Origin: Prevotella sp.
GTDB taxonomy: Bacteria; Bacteroidota; Bacteroidia; Bacteroidales; Bacteroidaceae
DNA length: 33,714 bases
NCBI GenBank assembly: GCA_017627765.1
Contig: JAGAGD010000026.1
Location: 1 to 33,714 of the forward strand
Direction: 5' to 3'
Positions 6,814 to 16,750 of this stretch are shown here, one piece after another. The notes beneath the pieces were generated by a model. The model did not search any database and was not told the DNA's origin. It worked only from the letters and a program-made list of their open reading frames with translations. A program made the position numbers and the translations under genes. Position 1 is the first letter of the stretch. The number at the start of each line of letters is the position of its first letter.

Positions 6814-8880
6814 ATGGAGCAGAAGAAATATAAAAGAACAACCGTTACTTCGGCATTGCCATACGCTAACGGCGGTGTGCATATCGGACACTTAGCAGGT
6901 GTATATGTGCCTGCCGACATCTATGTGCGCTATCTTCGTCTGAAGAAAGAAGACGTAATGTTCATAGGTGGTAGTGATGAACATGGAGTACCTATAACTA
7001 TTCGTGCGAGAAAAGAGGGTGTTACTCCGCAAGACATAGTAGACAGATACCACAAGATGATTAAAGACTCTTTCGAGGAGTTTGGCATCTCTTTCGATGT
7101 CTATAGCCGCACTACATCGGAAATGCACCACAAAACAGCATCGGAGTTCTTCCGTAAACTATATGATGAAGGTAAACTGACTGAGGAAACAACACGACAG
7201 TATTACGACGAGGAAGCAAAGCAGTTCCTCGCCGACAGATATATTATAGGAGAGTGCCCTCACTGCCACAACGAAGGCGCATACGGCGACCAGTGTGAAA
7301 AGTGCGGACGAGACCTCGACCCTACAGAACTCATCAATCCGCGTTCAACCATAAGCGGCTCAACACCTGTGCTTAAAGATACTAAAAACTGGTATCTGCC
7401 TCTCAACGAGTATCAGGAATGGCTGAAGCAATGGATTCTTGAAGGACACAAAGAATGGCGCTCAAACGTTTACGGACAGTGCAAATCATGGCTCGACATG
7501 GACTTGCAGCCACGTGCTATGACGCGCGACCTGAACTGGGGAATTCCTGTTCCTGTTGAAGGAGCCGACGGCAAGGTGCTCTATGTGTGGTTTGATGCTC
7601 CTATCGGTTATGTGTCAAACACAAAGGAACTCTGCCAAAGCAACCCTGAACGATGGGGAGACTGGACAAAATGGTGGCAGGATGAAGACACACGTCTTGT
7701 TCATTTCATCGGAAAAGACAACATAGTGTTCCACTGCATCATCTTCCCTGTTATGATGAAAGCACACGGAGGATTTATCATGCCCGACAATGTGCCAGCA
7801 AACGAGTTCCTTAATCTTGAAAACGATAAAATCTCAACATCGAGAAACTGGGCTATATGGCTGCACGAATATTTGAAGGACTTCCCTGGAAAGCAGGATG
7901 TCTTGCGCTATGTGCTTACGGCTAATGCACCAGAGACTAAAGACAACAACTTTACATGGCGCGACTTCCAGGAACGTAACAACAACGAACTTGTGGCTGT
8001 CTATGGCAACTTCGTGAACCGTGCGCTGCAACTTACTAAGAAATACTGGGGTGGAGTGGTGCCTGAGTGCGGCGAATTGCAAGACGTAGACCATCAGGCT
8101 CTTGATGAGTTTAAGGACGTCAAGCAGAAGGTTGAATCGCTGCTTGATGTGTTTAAGTTCCGCGATGCCCAGAAGGAGGCAATGAATCTTGCACGAATTG
8201 GTAACAGATACATAACTGAGTGCGAACCATGGAAGGTATGGAAGACAGACCCGAAGCGTGTTGAGACAATACTCTACATCTCGCTTCAGCTTGTTGCTAA
8301 TCTTGCCATTGCTTTCGAACCGTTCCTGCCATTCTCTTCAAAGAAGCTGAGAGGCATGCTCAACATAAACGATTTCGACTGGAATCAACTCGGACAAACC
8401 GACCTGCTGAAACCAGGACACCAGCTTGCTGAACCTGCATTGTTGTTTGAAAAGATTGAAGACGATGTGATTGAAGCACAACTAAACCGACTCGAAGAGA
8501 TAAAGAAGCAGAACGAAGCGGCGCAGTATAAGGCTAAAGATGTGAAACCTACCGTTTCGTTTGAAGACTTTGAGAAACTTGATATCAGAGTTGGTCTTGT
8601 GAAAAACTGCGAGAAAGTGAAGAAGTCGAAAAAACTATTGCAATTCACTATCGACGACGGAACAGGTACAGACCGCACTATTCTTTCTGGCATTGCACAA
8701 TTCTATGACAACCCAGAAGAACTTGTAGGCAAGCGTGTGCTGTTTGTTGCTAACTTTGCTCCCCGCAAGATGATGGGAATTGAGAGTCAGGGCATGATTC
8801 TTTCTGCCGTAGACTTCGATGACACACTCAGTGTTGTTACAACCTCAAAGGATGTAAAACCAGGCAGTCTGGTTGGATAA
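6814..8880 (+). CDS. metG: Methionyl-tRNA synthetase
   Basis: The 688-residue enzyme charges tRNA(Met) in the cytoplasm. The class I signature HIGH is at 23-26 and the KMSKS-loop equivalent is KISTS (339-343). A zinc knuckle has cysteines at 148, 151, 161 and 164 (CPHC...CEKC), the two-pair arrangement of the E. coli type. The anticodon-binding helical domain covers about 390-545. The C-terminal domain (about 583-688; [11 protein letters not shown]...KLLQF) is the Trbp111/EMAPII-like tRNA-binding and dimerisation module, fused as in E. coli MetG. Length and motifs are complete. It has its own probable promoter and ends at a strong terminator shared with the convergent ftsZ. Confidence 0.99.
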   Translation: MEQKKYKRTTVTSALPYANGGVHIGHLAGVYVPADIYVRYLRLKKEDVMFIGGSDEHGVPITIRARKEGVTPQDIVDRYHKMIKDSFEEFGISFDVYSRTTSEMHHKTASEFFRKLYDEGKLTEETTRQYYDEEAKQFLADRYIIGECPHCHNEGAYGDQCEKCGRDLDPTELINPRSTISGSTPVLKDTKNWYLPLNEYQEWLKQWILEGHKEWRSNVYGQCKSWLDMDLQPRAMTRDLNWGIPVPVEGADGKVLYVWFDAPIGYVSNTKELCQSNPERWGDWTKWWQDEDTRLVHFIGKDNIVFHCIIFPVMMKAHGGFIMPDNVPANEFLNLENDKISTSRNWAIWLHEYLKDFPGKQDVLRYVLTANAPETKDNNFTWRDFQERNNNELVAVYGNFVNRALQLTKKYWGGVVPECGELQDVDHQALDEFKDVKQKVESLLDVFKFRDAQKEAMNLARIGNRYITECEPWKVWKTDPKRVETILYISLQLVANLAIAFEPFLPFSSKKLRGMLNINDFDWNQLGQTDLLKPGHQLAEPALLFEKIEDDVIEAQLNRLEEIKKQNEAAQYKAKDVKPTVSFEDFEKLDIRVGLVKNCEKVKKSKKLLQFTIDDGTGTDRTILSGIAQFYDNPEELVGKRVLFVANFAPRKMMGIESQGMILSAVDFDDTLSVVTTSKDVKPGSLVG

Positions 8881-8908
8881 ATAAGATATAGGAAATAAAA
8901 AATAAGTA

Positions 8909-8963
8909 AAAAGAAAACGCCAGTTTCTTACTTCATTTAGTAAAGAAACTGGCGTTTTCTTTT
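8909..8963. terminator. Bidirectional terminator between metG and ftsZ
   Basis: A perfect 21-bp stem (8909-8929 with 8943-8963) around a 13-base loop. The outer ends are A-rich on the left and T-rich on the right, so it works for transcripts from both sides. The core is GAAAACGCCAG / CTGGCGTTTTC. Confidence 0.9.
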
Positions 8964-8991
8964 ATGTTTATATATCTTTTAAAAAAGTATA

Positions 8992-10368
8992 TTATCCGAA
9001 TTTTATAGTACCCTGAATAGTCTCGCGTGCAGAATTGTCGCTATTAGTTTCATTGCCGCTTGCGAGTTTTCTGATTTCCTCAAGACTCTGGCGTGTTCTC
9101 TTGTATGTTGGCGTGTTCTCAACAGCCAGTATTACATCCTCATTGTCTAAGTCTTCAGCGCGGAACAAGAAGATGTGAGGACGGCGTTTGTATTGTGCGC
9201 TCTTGCCTTCGCCTCCATAGTAGCGGTTGCGGCGGTCGAGACGCTCTGCTGCTTTCTCCTCTTCGCGAGCCAAGCGGTCAACCTCTTCTTGCGTATGCTT
9301 CTTCAGGTGCCCGTTCATTCCGTCTACGTTCTCAATGCCAAAGCCTGTTGCAAGAATTGTAACTTTAACCTTAGGGCCAAGACTTGGGTCAATAGCCAAT
9401 CCCCATTTTATCTCGAAGTCGTCGCCAAACCTTGCCATGAAGTCGTTGACGTCGTTCATCTCGTCCATCATCAGACCTGCCTGTTCCTTTTTGTCGCTTG
9501 AGAAAGTGATGTTGAGCAGGATTTTCTTAGAGTTGAATACGTCGTTATCGTTGAGCAATGGAGAGTTGAGTGCATCGTTGATGGCTTGCTTGACTCTGCC
9601 TTCTCCTTCGCCATAACCTGTAGACATGATTGCAACACCACCGTCTTTCAGAACAGTCTTAACATCGTTGAAGTCGAGGTTCATCAGTCCATGAACAGTA
9701 ATAATCTCAGCAATAGAACGGGCAGCTACAGACAATGTGTCGTCTGCCTTGCCGAAAGCATCAAGCACTGTGAAGTCAGGATAAATCTCTCGCAGACGTT
9801 CATTATTGATTACAAGCAGCGCGTCAACGTGTTTAGACATTTCTTCAACACCGTCTAAGGCTTGGTCTATTTTCTTTGGTCCTTCGAAACGGAAAGGAAT
9901 AGTGACGATGCCAACTGTAAGAATGCCAAGTTCCTTTGACACACGAGCTATTACAGGGGCTGCACCAGTACCTGTTCCGCCACCCATACCAGCGGTGATG
10001 AATGCCATCTTAGTACCGTCGTTGAGCATGTTCTTAACGTCTTCTATGCTTTCCTCAGCAGCCTCGCGTGCTTTCTCTGGCTTGTTGCCTGCGCCAAGTC
10101 CTTCTTTTCCGAGTTGGAGATGGACAGGAACAGGGCTGTCGTTAAGGGCTTGATTGTCGGTGTTGCATAGTACGAAGCTAACGTCGTGGATGCCTTCACG
10201 ATACATGTGGTTTACAGCATTGCCTCCACCACCTCCTACGCCGATAACCTTGATTATGCTATTTTCCTTCTCTGGTTCGCCGAAGTCGAGTATATTGCTT
10301 CTTGAAGGTTTGTTATCCTCACTCATATCAAAGTCGAGAATACCTTTGTTTTTATCGTTTTGTCCCAT
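8992..10368 (-). CDS. ftsZ: Cell division GTPase FtsZ
   Basis: The tubulin-like GTPase that polymerises into the division ring. GTP-binding glycines lie at 43-49 and the tubulin signature GMGGGTGTG is at 127-135; the T7 catalytic-loop region (NLDFNDVKTVL) is at 230-240. The globular core runs from about 37 to 350. An N-terminal tail of about 37 residues holds the word ILDF twice (10-13 and 26-29). The C-terminal region (about 355-458) is charged and ends in ETIQGTIKFG, with no recognisable DIPxFLR peptide; PTYKRTRQSLEEI (420-432) is a conserved block in Bacteroidota FtsZ. It is the last gene of the dcw cluster, 66 bp after ftsA, and ends at the shared terminator. Confidence 0.99.
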   Translation of the reverse strand: MGQNDKNKGILDFDMSEDNKPSRSNILDFGEPEKENSIIKVIGVGGGGGNAVNHMYREGIHDVSFVLCNTDNQALNDSPVPVHLQLGKEGLGAGNKPEKAREAAEESIEDVKNMLNDGTKMAFITAGMGGGTGTGAAPVIARVSKELGILTVGIVTIPFRFEGPKKIDQALDGVEEMSKHVDALLVINNERLREIYPDFTVLDAFGKADDTLSVAARSIAEIITVHGLMNLDFNDVKTVLKDGGVAIMSTGYGEGEGRVKQAINDALNSPLLNDNDVFNSKKILLNITFSSDKKEQAGLMMDEMNDVNDFMARFGDDFEIKWGLAIDPSLGPKVKVTILATGFGIENVDGMNGHLKKHTQEEVDRLAREEEKAAERLDRRNRYYGGEGKSAQYKRRPHIFLFRAEDLDNEDVILAVENTPTYKRTRQSLEEIRKLASGNETNSDNSARETIQGTIKFG

Positions 10369-10434
10369 GATAATATTGTCTTTTGTTGTTATAAATGTTG
10401 ATTAGCAGACCTTGACAGTCGTGAATGTATGATA

Positions 10435-11889
10435 TTATTTTTCTTCCTCCATCACTTGCTTGAAGAACTTGTTGAACTTATTCTTCAGCTTATAAAAAGT
10501 GCTGTTCTTGCGTTTGTTCTCATCTTCCAGCCTGCGCTTCTCTTCCTCTTCTTCGGCACGGCGGCGTTCTTCTTCCTCCTTGCGTAAGCGTTCTTCTTCT
10601 TCAGCCTGCTCTTTTTCGGCTTCGGTCCTTACAACACCAACTTTAGTCTCGCCAATCTTTCTTGCTTCGCGATGAATATCGTTGCCTTGTTTTTGAATAT
10701 CTTCGCCGCCTTCTTCAAACAAGTCTCCATTCGGGTTGATTTCCCTGCCAGCACAGTTCATGTCGCCCTTCACTAACAGACCGAGAATAGTGTTCATCAT
10801 TCCGTTGTTTGAGTTGATGTCTGGGTCGTTTGAGATGATAGTGTGTATGACATTCTTGGCAATGCGGATCTTCTCTATATGGGTGTGGCTGCGGAAAGCG
10901 CGCTCAATGTTTCTCATGTTAGAACCACCGCCTGTGAGGATGATGCCACCCAGCATCTTGTCGGCATACTCAGAAGGAACCTGATACCATACGTTTTCGA
11001 TGATTTCCTGCATACGCGCTTCTACAATCTCAACAAATCGGCGAGTCTCTATAGAACGGTCTTGGTCGATAGGTATCATCTGAGAATTGTCGATGTCGCT
11101 ATTCTCTGTATAAGCAGAACCAAACTCAATCTTCATGCGCTCGGCATTGCTCTCCTCCATTTGCAGAGAAGATATATCCTTTGTTATATTGTTGCCTCCG
11201 AGAGGAATTACTGCAAGGTGTCGGAGAATATTCTTGTAATATACAGAAACAGTTGTTGTGTCAGCGCCTAAGTCTACCAATACGCATCCTGCACGCTTTT
11301 CAGCCTCAGTCAGAACACTGTCGGCAAGCATAAGCGGGGCTAGGAACATATCGGCAATGGCAATGCCAGAGGTCTGGAAACATTTGTTCAGGTTTTTGTA
11401 GAATGTCTTTCTCCACAATATGTTCAGTATGTTTCCTTCAAGTCGTGTGCAAGGAATACCTACAGGGTCTAACTGATATTGTGTGTCAACCTTGTATTCT
11501 TGGGTAGCAGCATAAAGAATTTCCTGATCTGGATAGGTCATGGTGCGGTTTGCATCCATCAGTTCGTCAACCATCTGTTGGGTTACCACTTCCTGTGTTG
11601 GCAATTCTTTGACGATGACATTCTTCTGGCTGTGGATTGACTGACCTCCAACTCCTACATAAACGTGGGTGATTTCTGTTCTGAGTTGAGTCTTTAAGCG
11701 TTTGATGATGTTAGTAAGGCAAGCGCAAGTCTTGTCGATATTGTATATCACTCCTTTGCGAATGCACTGTGTAGAATCTTCTTTCACAACGGCAAGTATC
11801 TGAAAACTTCCGTCTAAATTCTTCTTTCCAGCAATTCCGGTAATTTTAGATGAGCCTAATTCAATGGCTACTATAAATTCTTTTGCCAT
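10435..11889 (-). CDS. ftsA: Cell division protein FtsA
   Basis: An actin-like ATPase that tethers FtsZ to the membrane. Phosphate-1 motif ELGSSKI (10-16), phosphate-2 DLGADTTTV (206-214) and adenosine motif LTGGGSNM (318-325) are present. After the core (to about 372) comes a long tail: an uninterrupted Glu/Arg/Lys-rich helix (about 423-461), then YKLKNKFNKFFKQVMEEEK at the end, a good amphipathic membrane-targeting helix. FtsA proteins usually keep only a short linker before that helix, so the charged stalk is an elaboration. It would hold the actin-like core at a distance from the membrane, which is inference. It lies 50 bp after ftsQ, in the same transcript as ftsZ. Confidence 0.97.
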   Translation of the reverse strand: MAKEFIVAIELGSSKITGIAGKKNLDGSFQILAVVKEDSTQCIRKGVIYNIDKTCACLTNIIKRLKTQLRTEITHVYVGVGGQSIHSQKNVIVKELPTQEVVTQQMVDELMDANRTMTYPDQEILYAATQEYKVDTQYQLDPVGIPCTRLEGNILNILWRKTFYKNLNKCFQTSGIAIADMFLAPLMLADSVLTEAEKRAGCVLVDLGADTTTVSVYYKNILRHLAVIPLGGNNITKDISSLQMEESNAERMKIEFGSAYTENSDIDNSQMIPIDQDRSIETRRFVEIVEARMQEIIENVWYQVPSEYADKMLGGIILTGGGSNMRNIERAFRSHTHIEKIRIAKNVIHTIISNDPDINSNNGMMNTILGLLVKGDMNCAGREINPNGDLFEEGGEDIQKQGNDIHREARKIGETKVGVVRTEAEKEQAEEEERLRKEEEERRRAEEEEEKRRLEDENKRKNSTFYKLKNKFNKFFKQVMEEEK

Positions 11890-11939
11890 ATACTTATATT
11901 GTTTTTATATTTACGAGTTAATGATTTTGCTGTCTTTTT

Positions 11940-12851
11940 TTATTGTTGGTTGTTAGTTGGTTTGTTGTCTGCAGCTGGTTTGTTGCTTTGCTTGGTGCTG
12001 TCAGCAGAAACGCTGTCTGTTTCTATTTCAACTGCTTCTGGCTTATGCTGACTGTCGTTGTAAGCAGAGTTTCGCTTGCATATTATTTGGTTGTCAAACT
12101 CTATGTTAATGTATTTATATCTGTTCCATCCAACTTGTGAAAGTCCGTACTTATAGAATTTCTCTAAGCGTTCCAGCTTTCTTGTTATAAATTCTTCAAC
12201 CTCTTTGCTGCGACGGTCATTGCTCCTGTAGTTTGGCAGTTTGCCAATGAGTACAATGTGGTCGCCTACACGTGGAACTATCTCTATGCTTTGGTCTTGC
12301 AGTACATTGATTTGCTCTATCTGGTTTCGCCAGAAGTCGCTCTTCATGATATGGTCGATGAGCAGCGTGATATATGTTCGTGCAAATGGTTTAGTTATAT
12401 ATCCAGTGGCGATGATGAGGTCTGAAGTATATTTAGAGTTAGGCATAATGCCGCCCTTGTCGTCAATATAGTAATCTTCGCCGTTTATGCTTTTTATCCT
12501 GATTATCGGCGTGCGTTGGGTTATCTCAATAAATACTTTTCCGCCTTCGGTCTTGTAGCACTGTGCCGTGTTTACGAAAGGTGTAACCTTCAAGAGTTCT
12601 TCTATAGAGCGTGGGTTGATGAATTTAAGAGGTTGGTTTTTCGGATAGAGTTTCTTGTCAACCAATATTCGCTTTATCTCGTCAGATGTTAGGAAGCCGT
12701 TTGTGCTTTCGTCGGAGATGTTTATAACCACTTCCTCACATAGCTGACCTTTGTCCTCAGGTTTATTGAAGGCAGTGATCGCCAGCAAGAGATACACGGC
12801 TAATATAGAGTCGAGTACAATGTAGGTGGTTCTTCTCCAGTTTATCTTCAT
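11940..12851 (-). CDS. ftsQ: Cell division protein FtsQ
   Basis: A bitopic divisome protein of 303 residues with a short cytoplasmic basic start (KINWRRT), a membrane segment at about 9-27, a POTRA-like domain (about 40-112, with GFLTSDEIKRIL and VNTAQCYKTEGGKVFIEITQRTPI), and a beta domain to about 255 in the periplasm. The last ~40 residues are Ser/Asn/Pro/Lys-rich and low in complexity. Position between murC and ftsA is the standard dcw place and supports the call, since FtsQ sequences diverge strongly. The start ATG lies 22 bp from the murC stop. FtsQ links FtsL and the FtsW/FtsI pair to the early ring. Confidence 0.9.
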   Translation of the reverse strand: MKINWRRTTYIVLDSILAVYLLLAITAFNKPEDKGQLCEEVVINISDESTNGFLTSDEIKRILVDKKLYPKNQPLKFINPRSIEELLKVTPFVNTAQCYKTEGGKVFIEITQRTPIIRIKSINGEDYYIDDKGGIMPNSKYTSDLIIATGYITKPFARTYITLLIDHIMKSDFWRNQIEQINVLQDQSIEIVPRVGDHIVLIGKLPNYRSNDRRSKEVEEFITRKLERLEKFYKYGLSQVGWNRYKYINIEFDNQIICKRNSAYNDSQHKPEAVEIETDSVSADSTKQSNKPAADNKPTNNQQ

Positions 12852-12873
12852 GTTTCTAAAAGCGTTTAGCGTT

Positions 12874-14256
12874 TTATTTTCCTAATTTCTGTTCTAATAT
12901 TTCTTTTATCTGAGGCATCTTCATGTCTAAGTCACCTGCTCCTAATATGACGAGAACATCGAAGTCACGGCTCTTCACTAAGTCTATCACATCGTCAAGT
13001 TTAATCAACTGCTTCTTAATGTCATCGCGCAGGCGGTCGTAAATGAGTTTTGAAGTAACTCCTTCGATAGGTTCTTCGCGTGCAGGATATATGTCGGTAA
13101 GTATAACCTCGTCTAATATGTTGAGCGCTTCTGCAAACTCCTTATAGAAGTCTTTAGTCCTGCTGTAGAGGTGAGGCTGGAATATAACCGTTATTTTCCT
13201 GTCCTTATATACTGTGCGCAGGCTTTTTGCACTCTCCAATATCTCTTTAGGATGATGGGCATAGTCGCTAATCAGAACCAGTTTGTCTGTCTTAATTTTG
13301 AAATCGAAGCGGCGCTCTGCACCTTGAAATGTTTTCATGCCGTATCTTAGTTCTTCCTCGTCGCATCCAACAAGTTGAGCCATTGCCATAGCAGCAATTC
13401 CATTTTCAATGTTTATTGGGATAGGAAGACCCAGTTCTATGTTTTTGATTGACTTGATTGGCGAGATAAAATCAAATCTTATTTCGCCATTCTCAATCAT
13501 AATGTTCTCTGCATGGAAATCGCCTTCAGTCATTCCATAGTCGAAAACCCTTACCCCTTCTTTCACGTCAGGTTTTAGCTCTATGCCATGACGAATGATG
13601 AGTGCGCCTTCTGGTTGGATCAGACTTGTGTAGTGTCTGAAACTTTCGAGATATGCTTCTTTGGTTCCATATATGTCGAGATGGTCTGGGTCTGTTGATG
13701 TAACGACAGAAATATATGGGCTAAGCCAGTGGAACGAGCGGTCGTATTCGTCAGCCTCTATCACAACATAATCGCTGTCAGAGAGTATGTAGTTAGTGCC
13801 GTAGTTTTTAGAGATACCGCCAAGAAAGGCATTACAGTCGATGTGGCTCTGATGAAGCAGGTGGGCGCACATTGTAGATGTGGTGGTCTTGCCGTGAGTT
13901 CCTGCAACGCAGAGGGCTTTGTGAGCCTGAGTCAGTCTGCCAAGCACCTGGGCACGTTTCTCAATCTGAAATCCTTCGCGGCGGAAGTATTGCAGTTCAG
14001 CATGCTCCGAAGGTATTGCGGGAGTATAGACAACGAGGGTTGAGTTGCGCTTTCGGCAAGCGCGTGGTATGGCTTCCACATCCTCCTCGAAGTGTAAAAG
14101 CATTCCTTCATCCTCCAGTCTTGAAGTCAGTTCAGTAGGAGTCTTGTCATATCCTGCAACAACCATGCCCTTGTGCATGAAGTAGCGGGCAATAGCACTC
14201 ATTCCTATTCCTCCTGCTCCTATGAAATATACGGCTTTTATATCTTTCAGTTCCAT
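12874..14256 (-). CDS. murC: UDP-MurNAc-L-alanine ligase MurC
   Basis: Cytoplasmic ATP-dependent ligase that adds L-alanine to UDP-MurNAc. The Rossmann start FIGAGGIGMSAIA (11-23), the ATP loop GTHGKTTTS (119-127; the His in GTHGKT is typical of MurC), the EADEYDRS metal-site block and the C-terminal YAHHPKEI are all present. The 460-residue length is normal. It follows murG by 42 bp and precedes ftsQ by 22 bp. Confidence 0.98.
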   Translation of the reverse strand: MELKDIKAVYFIGAGGIGMSAIARYFMHKGMVVAGYDKTPTELTSRLEDEGMLLHFEEDVEAIPRACRKRNSTLVVYTPAIPSEHAELQYFRREGFQIEKRAQVLGRLTQAHKALCVAGTHGKTTTSTMCAHLLHQSHIDCNAFLGGISKNYGTNYILSDSDYVVIEADEYDRSFHWLSPYISVVTSTDPDHLDIYGTKEAYLESFRHYTSLIQPEGALIIRHGIELKPDVKEGVRVFDYGMTEGDFHAENIMIENGEIRFDFISPIKSIKNIELGLPIPINIENGIAAMAMAQLVGCDEEELRYGMKTFQGAERRFDFKIKTDKLVLISDYAHHPKEILESAKSLRTVYKDRKITVIFQPHLYSRTKDFYKEFAEALNILDEVILTDIYPAREEPIEGVTSKLIYDRLRDDIKKQLIKLDDVIDLVKSRDFDVLVILGAGDLDMKMPQIKEILEQKLGK

Positions 14257-14298
14257 TTCTTCTCTTCTTGTTCTATTTAGACTACACTCTTTGTTTTT

Positions 14299-15414
14299 CT
14301 ATTGCTTTTTGGTTGCCAGTTTTATAACCTCATCTGCTATGATGTCGGCAGAGTGGGGCAGTGCCATTTTCTTTATGTTTTGGCTCAGGCTGTTCAACTT
14401 GTCGGAGTTGCTTACAGTTTCTATTGCAAGTTTCAGCAGTTTCTCTGTTGCACAGCAATCTTTTACCATCAGGGCGGCTTCTTTGTTTACGAGAGCCATA
14501 GCATTTTTTGTCTGATGGTCTTCTGCAACATTCGGACTTGGTACGAGAATCACTGGCTTTCCAATCAGGCAGAACTCGCTGATGGAGCTTGCACCCGCAC
14601 GGCTTACTACTAAATCGGCAGCACGATAGGCCGTTCCCATGTCGCTGATGAAGTCAACCACTTTCAGGTTCTTTATCTCGCCATGATTTGCAAGTTGCTG
14701 CTTTATCTGTTCATTATAGTATTTTCCAGTCTGTAGAACCACTTGAATGTCGTTGTTCTCAATCAAGTCAAGATTCTGCATGATGCTTTCATTTATGGTT
14801 CTTGCTCCTAAACTGCCGCCAACTAACAGTATCATTGGCTTTTTGGGGTCGAAACCGAATGATTTTATTGCTTCATCTCTCGAAATAGTTGTATCGAGCA
14901 AAGCCTGTCTGACAGGATTACCCGTAAGCATAATTTTCTCTTTAGGAAAGAAGCGTTCCATGCCTTCGTATGCAACGCAGATACTCTTAGCCTTCTTTGC
15001 CAGCAGCTTGTTAGTCACGCCAGCATAGCTGTTTTGTTCTTGTATTAGGCAAGGAATACCCATAGAAGCCGCAATATTGAGGGTTGGTCCGCTGGCATAG
15101 CCGCCCACACCTACAGCAGCCATTGGCTTAAACTCTTTCAGCAGGCGTTTAGCAATGCGCTGGCTCTTCCATATTTTCAGCAATACGGAGAAGTTCTTGA
15201 GCAGATTCTTTCTGTCGAAACCACATATTGGCAGACCAGTTATCTCATAGCCTGCAGCAGGTACACGTTGCATTTCCATGCGTCCTAATGCCCCTACGAA
15301 GCGTATCTCAGCATCTGGGCACTTTGCTTTTATGGCATTTGCAATGGAGATGGCTGGGAAGATGTGTCCTCCTGTGCCTCCTCCGCTAATTACTATTCTC
15401 AACCCTTTATCCAT
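14299..15414 (-). CDS. murG: Lipid II-forming GlcNAc transferase MurG
   Basis: A membrane-associated GT28 glycosyltransferase that adds GlcNAc to lipid I. It shows GGGTGGH (11-17), QEQNSYAG (125-132), GGSLGA (199-204) and the donor-binding SRAGASSISE (271-280). The 371 residues are the full family length. It lies 79 bp after ftsW and before murC. Confidence 0.98.
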   Translation of the reverse strand: MDKGLRIVISGGGTGGHIFPAISIANAIKAKCPDAEIRFVGALGRMEMQRVPAAGYEITGLPICGFDRKNLLKNFSVLLKIWKSQRIAKRLLKEFKPMAAVGVGGYASGPTLNIAASMGIPCLIQEQNSYAGVTNKLLAKKAKSICVAYEGMERFFPKEKIMLTGNPVRQALLDTTISRDEAIKSFGFDPKKPMILLVGGSLGARTINESIMQNLDLIENNDIQVVLQTGKYYNEQIKQQLANHGEIKNLKVVDFISDMGTAYRAADLVVSRAGASSISEFCLIGKPVILVPSPNVAEDHQTKNAMALVNKEAALMVKDCCATEKLLKLAIETVSNSDKLNSLSQNIKKMALPHSADIIADEVIKLATKKQ

Positions 15415-15493
15415 AATATATATCTTAACACTGCAAAGTTAATATTTTTTTCCGTTTAGACAACCTCTTGCAAGCACGTTTTTTCTTACTGTT

Positions 15494-16750
15494 TTATTTT
15501 GCAACTTTCATGCTTGTCTGGTTGCTGTTTTCATCTTTCTTTTTTGCCCATAGGCTTACGCTCAGGATGGCTCCTATGTAGACACAGTTTATTATTGTTG
15601 AAGTTCCACCTCTACTTATAAGGGGCAGTGGTTGTCCTGTAATTGGTGCAAGCCCGACGGCTACAAGCATGTTGAACAAAGCCTGAGAAACAAGCAGCAG
15701 TGCAAGTCCCATTGACAGCAGGGCAGGAAATGAATTTTCACACCTGTTGGCTATCTTGCCTGTTCTGAACAGTAGGATTATATATAGCAGGGCAACGAAT
15801 ATTCCTCCGAATAGTCCCATTTCCTCAATGATTATGGCATAGATGAAGTCGGAGTATGCCTGAGGAAGAAAGTCTCGTTCAACTGAGTTTCCAGGACCTC
15901 GACCAACGGCCTTTGATGAGGCTATTGCGATGTTGGCATGACCTTCCTGCATATTCTCGTCTAAGTCGAATTTCTCTGGTGGAATATCCTCCTTGTTTGT
16001 AAACTTGAATAGTCGTTTCTTCCATGTAGCAGCGCGGTGGAAAATGCTCTTGCTCTTCTTTGGCTGCTCAACAATCTCAGTTTTGTTGGCATTGTTGTTG
16101 CTTGCAGCCTCGCGATCATTGGATGCAAGCAGGAGCACAGCGCCAATTACTATTGCAATAGTTACGGCAAAGAAACCTAACAGTTTGCCGATTTGTGAGA
16201 GAGGAACGCGACCTATAAACATCATTAAGATGATAACCCCTGTGAGTAACACCGCTGTTGAAAGATTTTCTACGCCTATAAGCAGTATGAAGAAAGAGCA
16301 AAGTCCTACTATATACTTAATAGCCTTGCGGTCGGCTCCGTCTTCTGTCTGCATGGCACTTAGCAATTGTGCCACTGCAAGAATGAGTGTTCCCTTTGCA
16401 ATCTCTGAAGGCTGGAACTGGACAATGCCAAGATTTATCCATCGGCTTCCGTCGTTGATAGCATGACCAGGCATGAGTACCCATAGAAGACTTGCCAAAG
16501 AAATCAGCAGCAGGAACGGTGTCACTATCTTGTAGTATTGGCAGCGAATGTTCATTACTATGATAGTGCAGATTACTCCAACAAAGAATATTCCAAAGTG
16601 CTTTATGACGGGTCCCCAATAGCTTTGACCTTTATACGTGAGAGAGCTCGAAGCGCTGAATACCTCGACGATAGAGATGATAAAGAGGAAGAAGAATACC
16701 ATCCAGATTACCTTATCTCCTTTGAATATGTTATTTAGTTTCTTGTTCAT
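15494..16750 (-). CDS. ftsW: Septal peptidoglycan polymerase FtsW (SEDS)
   Basis: A 418-residue multi-pass membrane protein of the SEDS family, the glycosyltransferase that polymerises lipid II at the septum with the ftsI product. Signatures are FQPSE (112-116), LPQAYSDFIYA (295-305, with the conserved catalytic-region Asp301) and PLISRGGTS (375-383). Between the membrane segment ending near 209 and the conserved GHANIAIAS block (from about 270) sits a polar segment (about 211-265) that is Asn/Lys-rich at first and longer than the corresponding loop in proteobacteria. Its start codon overlaps the murD stop by one base (TAATG), so the two are translationally coupled. Confidence 0.96.
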   Translation of the reverse strand: MNKKLNNIFKGDKVIWMVFFFLFIISIVEVFSASSSLTYKGQSYWGPVIKHFGIFFVGVICTIIVMNIRCQYYKIVTPFLLLISLASLLWVLMPGHAINDGSRWINLGIVQFQPSEIAKGTLILAVAQLLSAMQTEDGADRKAIKYIVGLCSFFILLIGVENLSTAVLLTGVIILMMFIGRVPLSQIGKLLGFFAVTIAIVIGAVLLLASNDREAASNNNANKTEIVEQPKKSKSIFHRAATWKKRLFKFTNKEDIPPEKFDLDENMQEGHANIAIASSKAVGRGPGNSVERDFLPQAYSDFIYAIIIEEMGLFGGIFVALLYIILLFRTGKIANRCENSFPALLSMGLALLLVSQALFNMLVAVGLAPITGQPLPLISRGGTSTIINCVYIGAILSVSLWAKKKDENSNQTSMKVAK

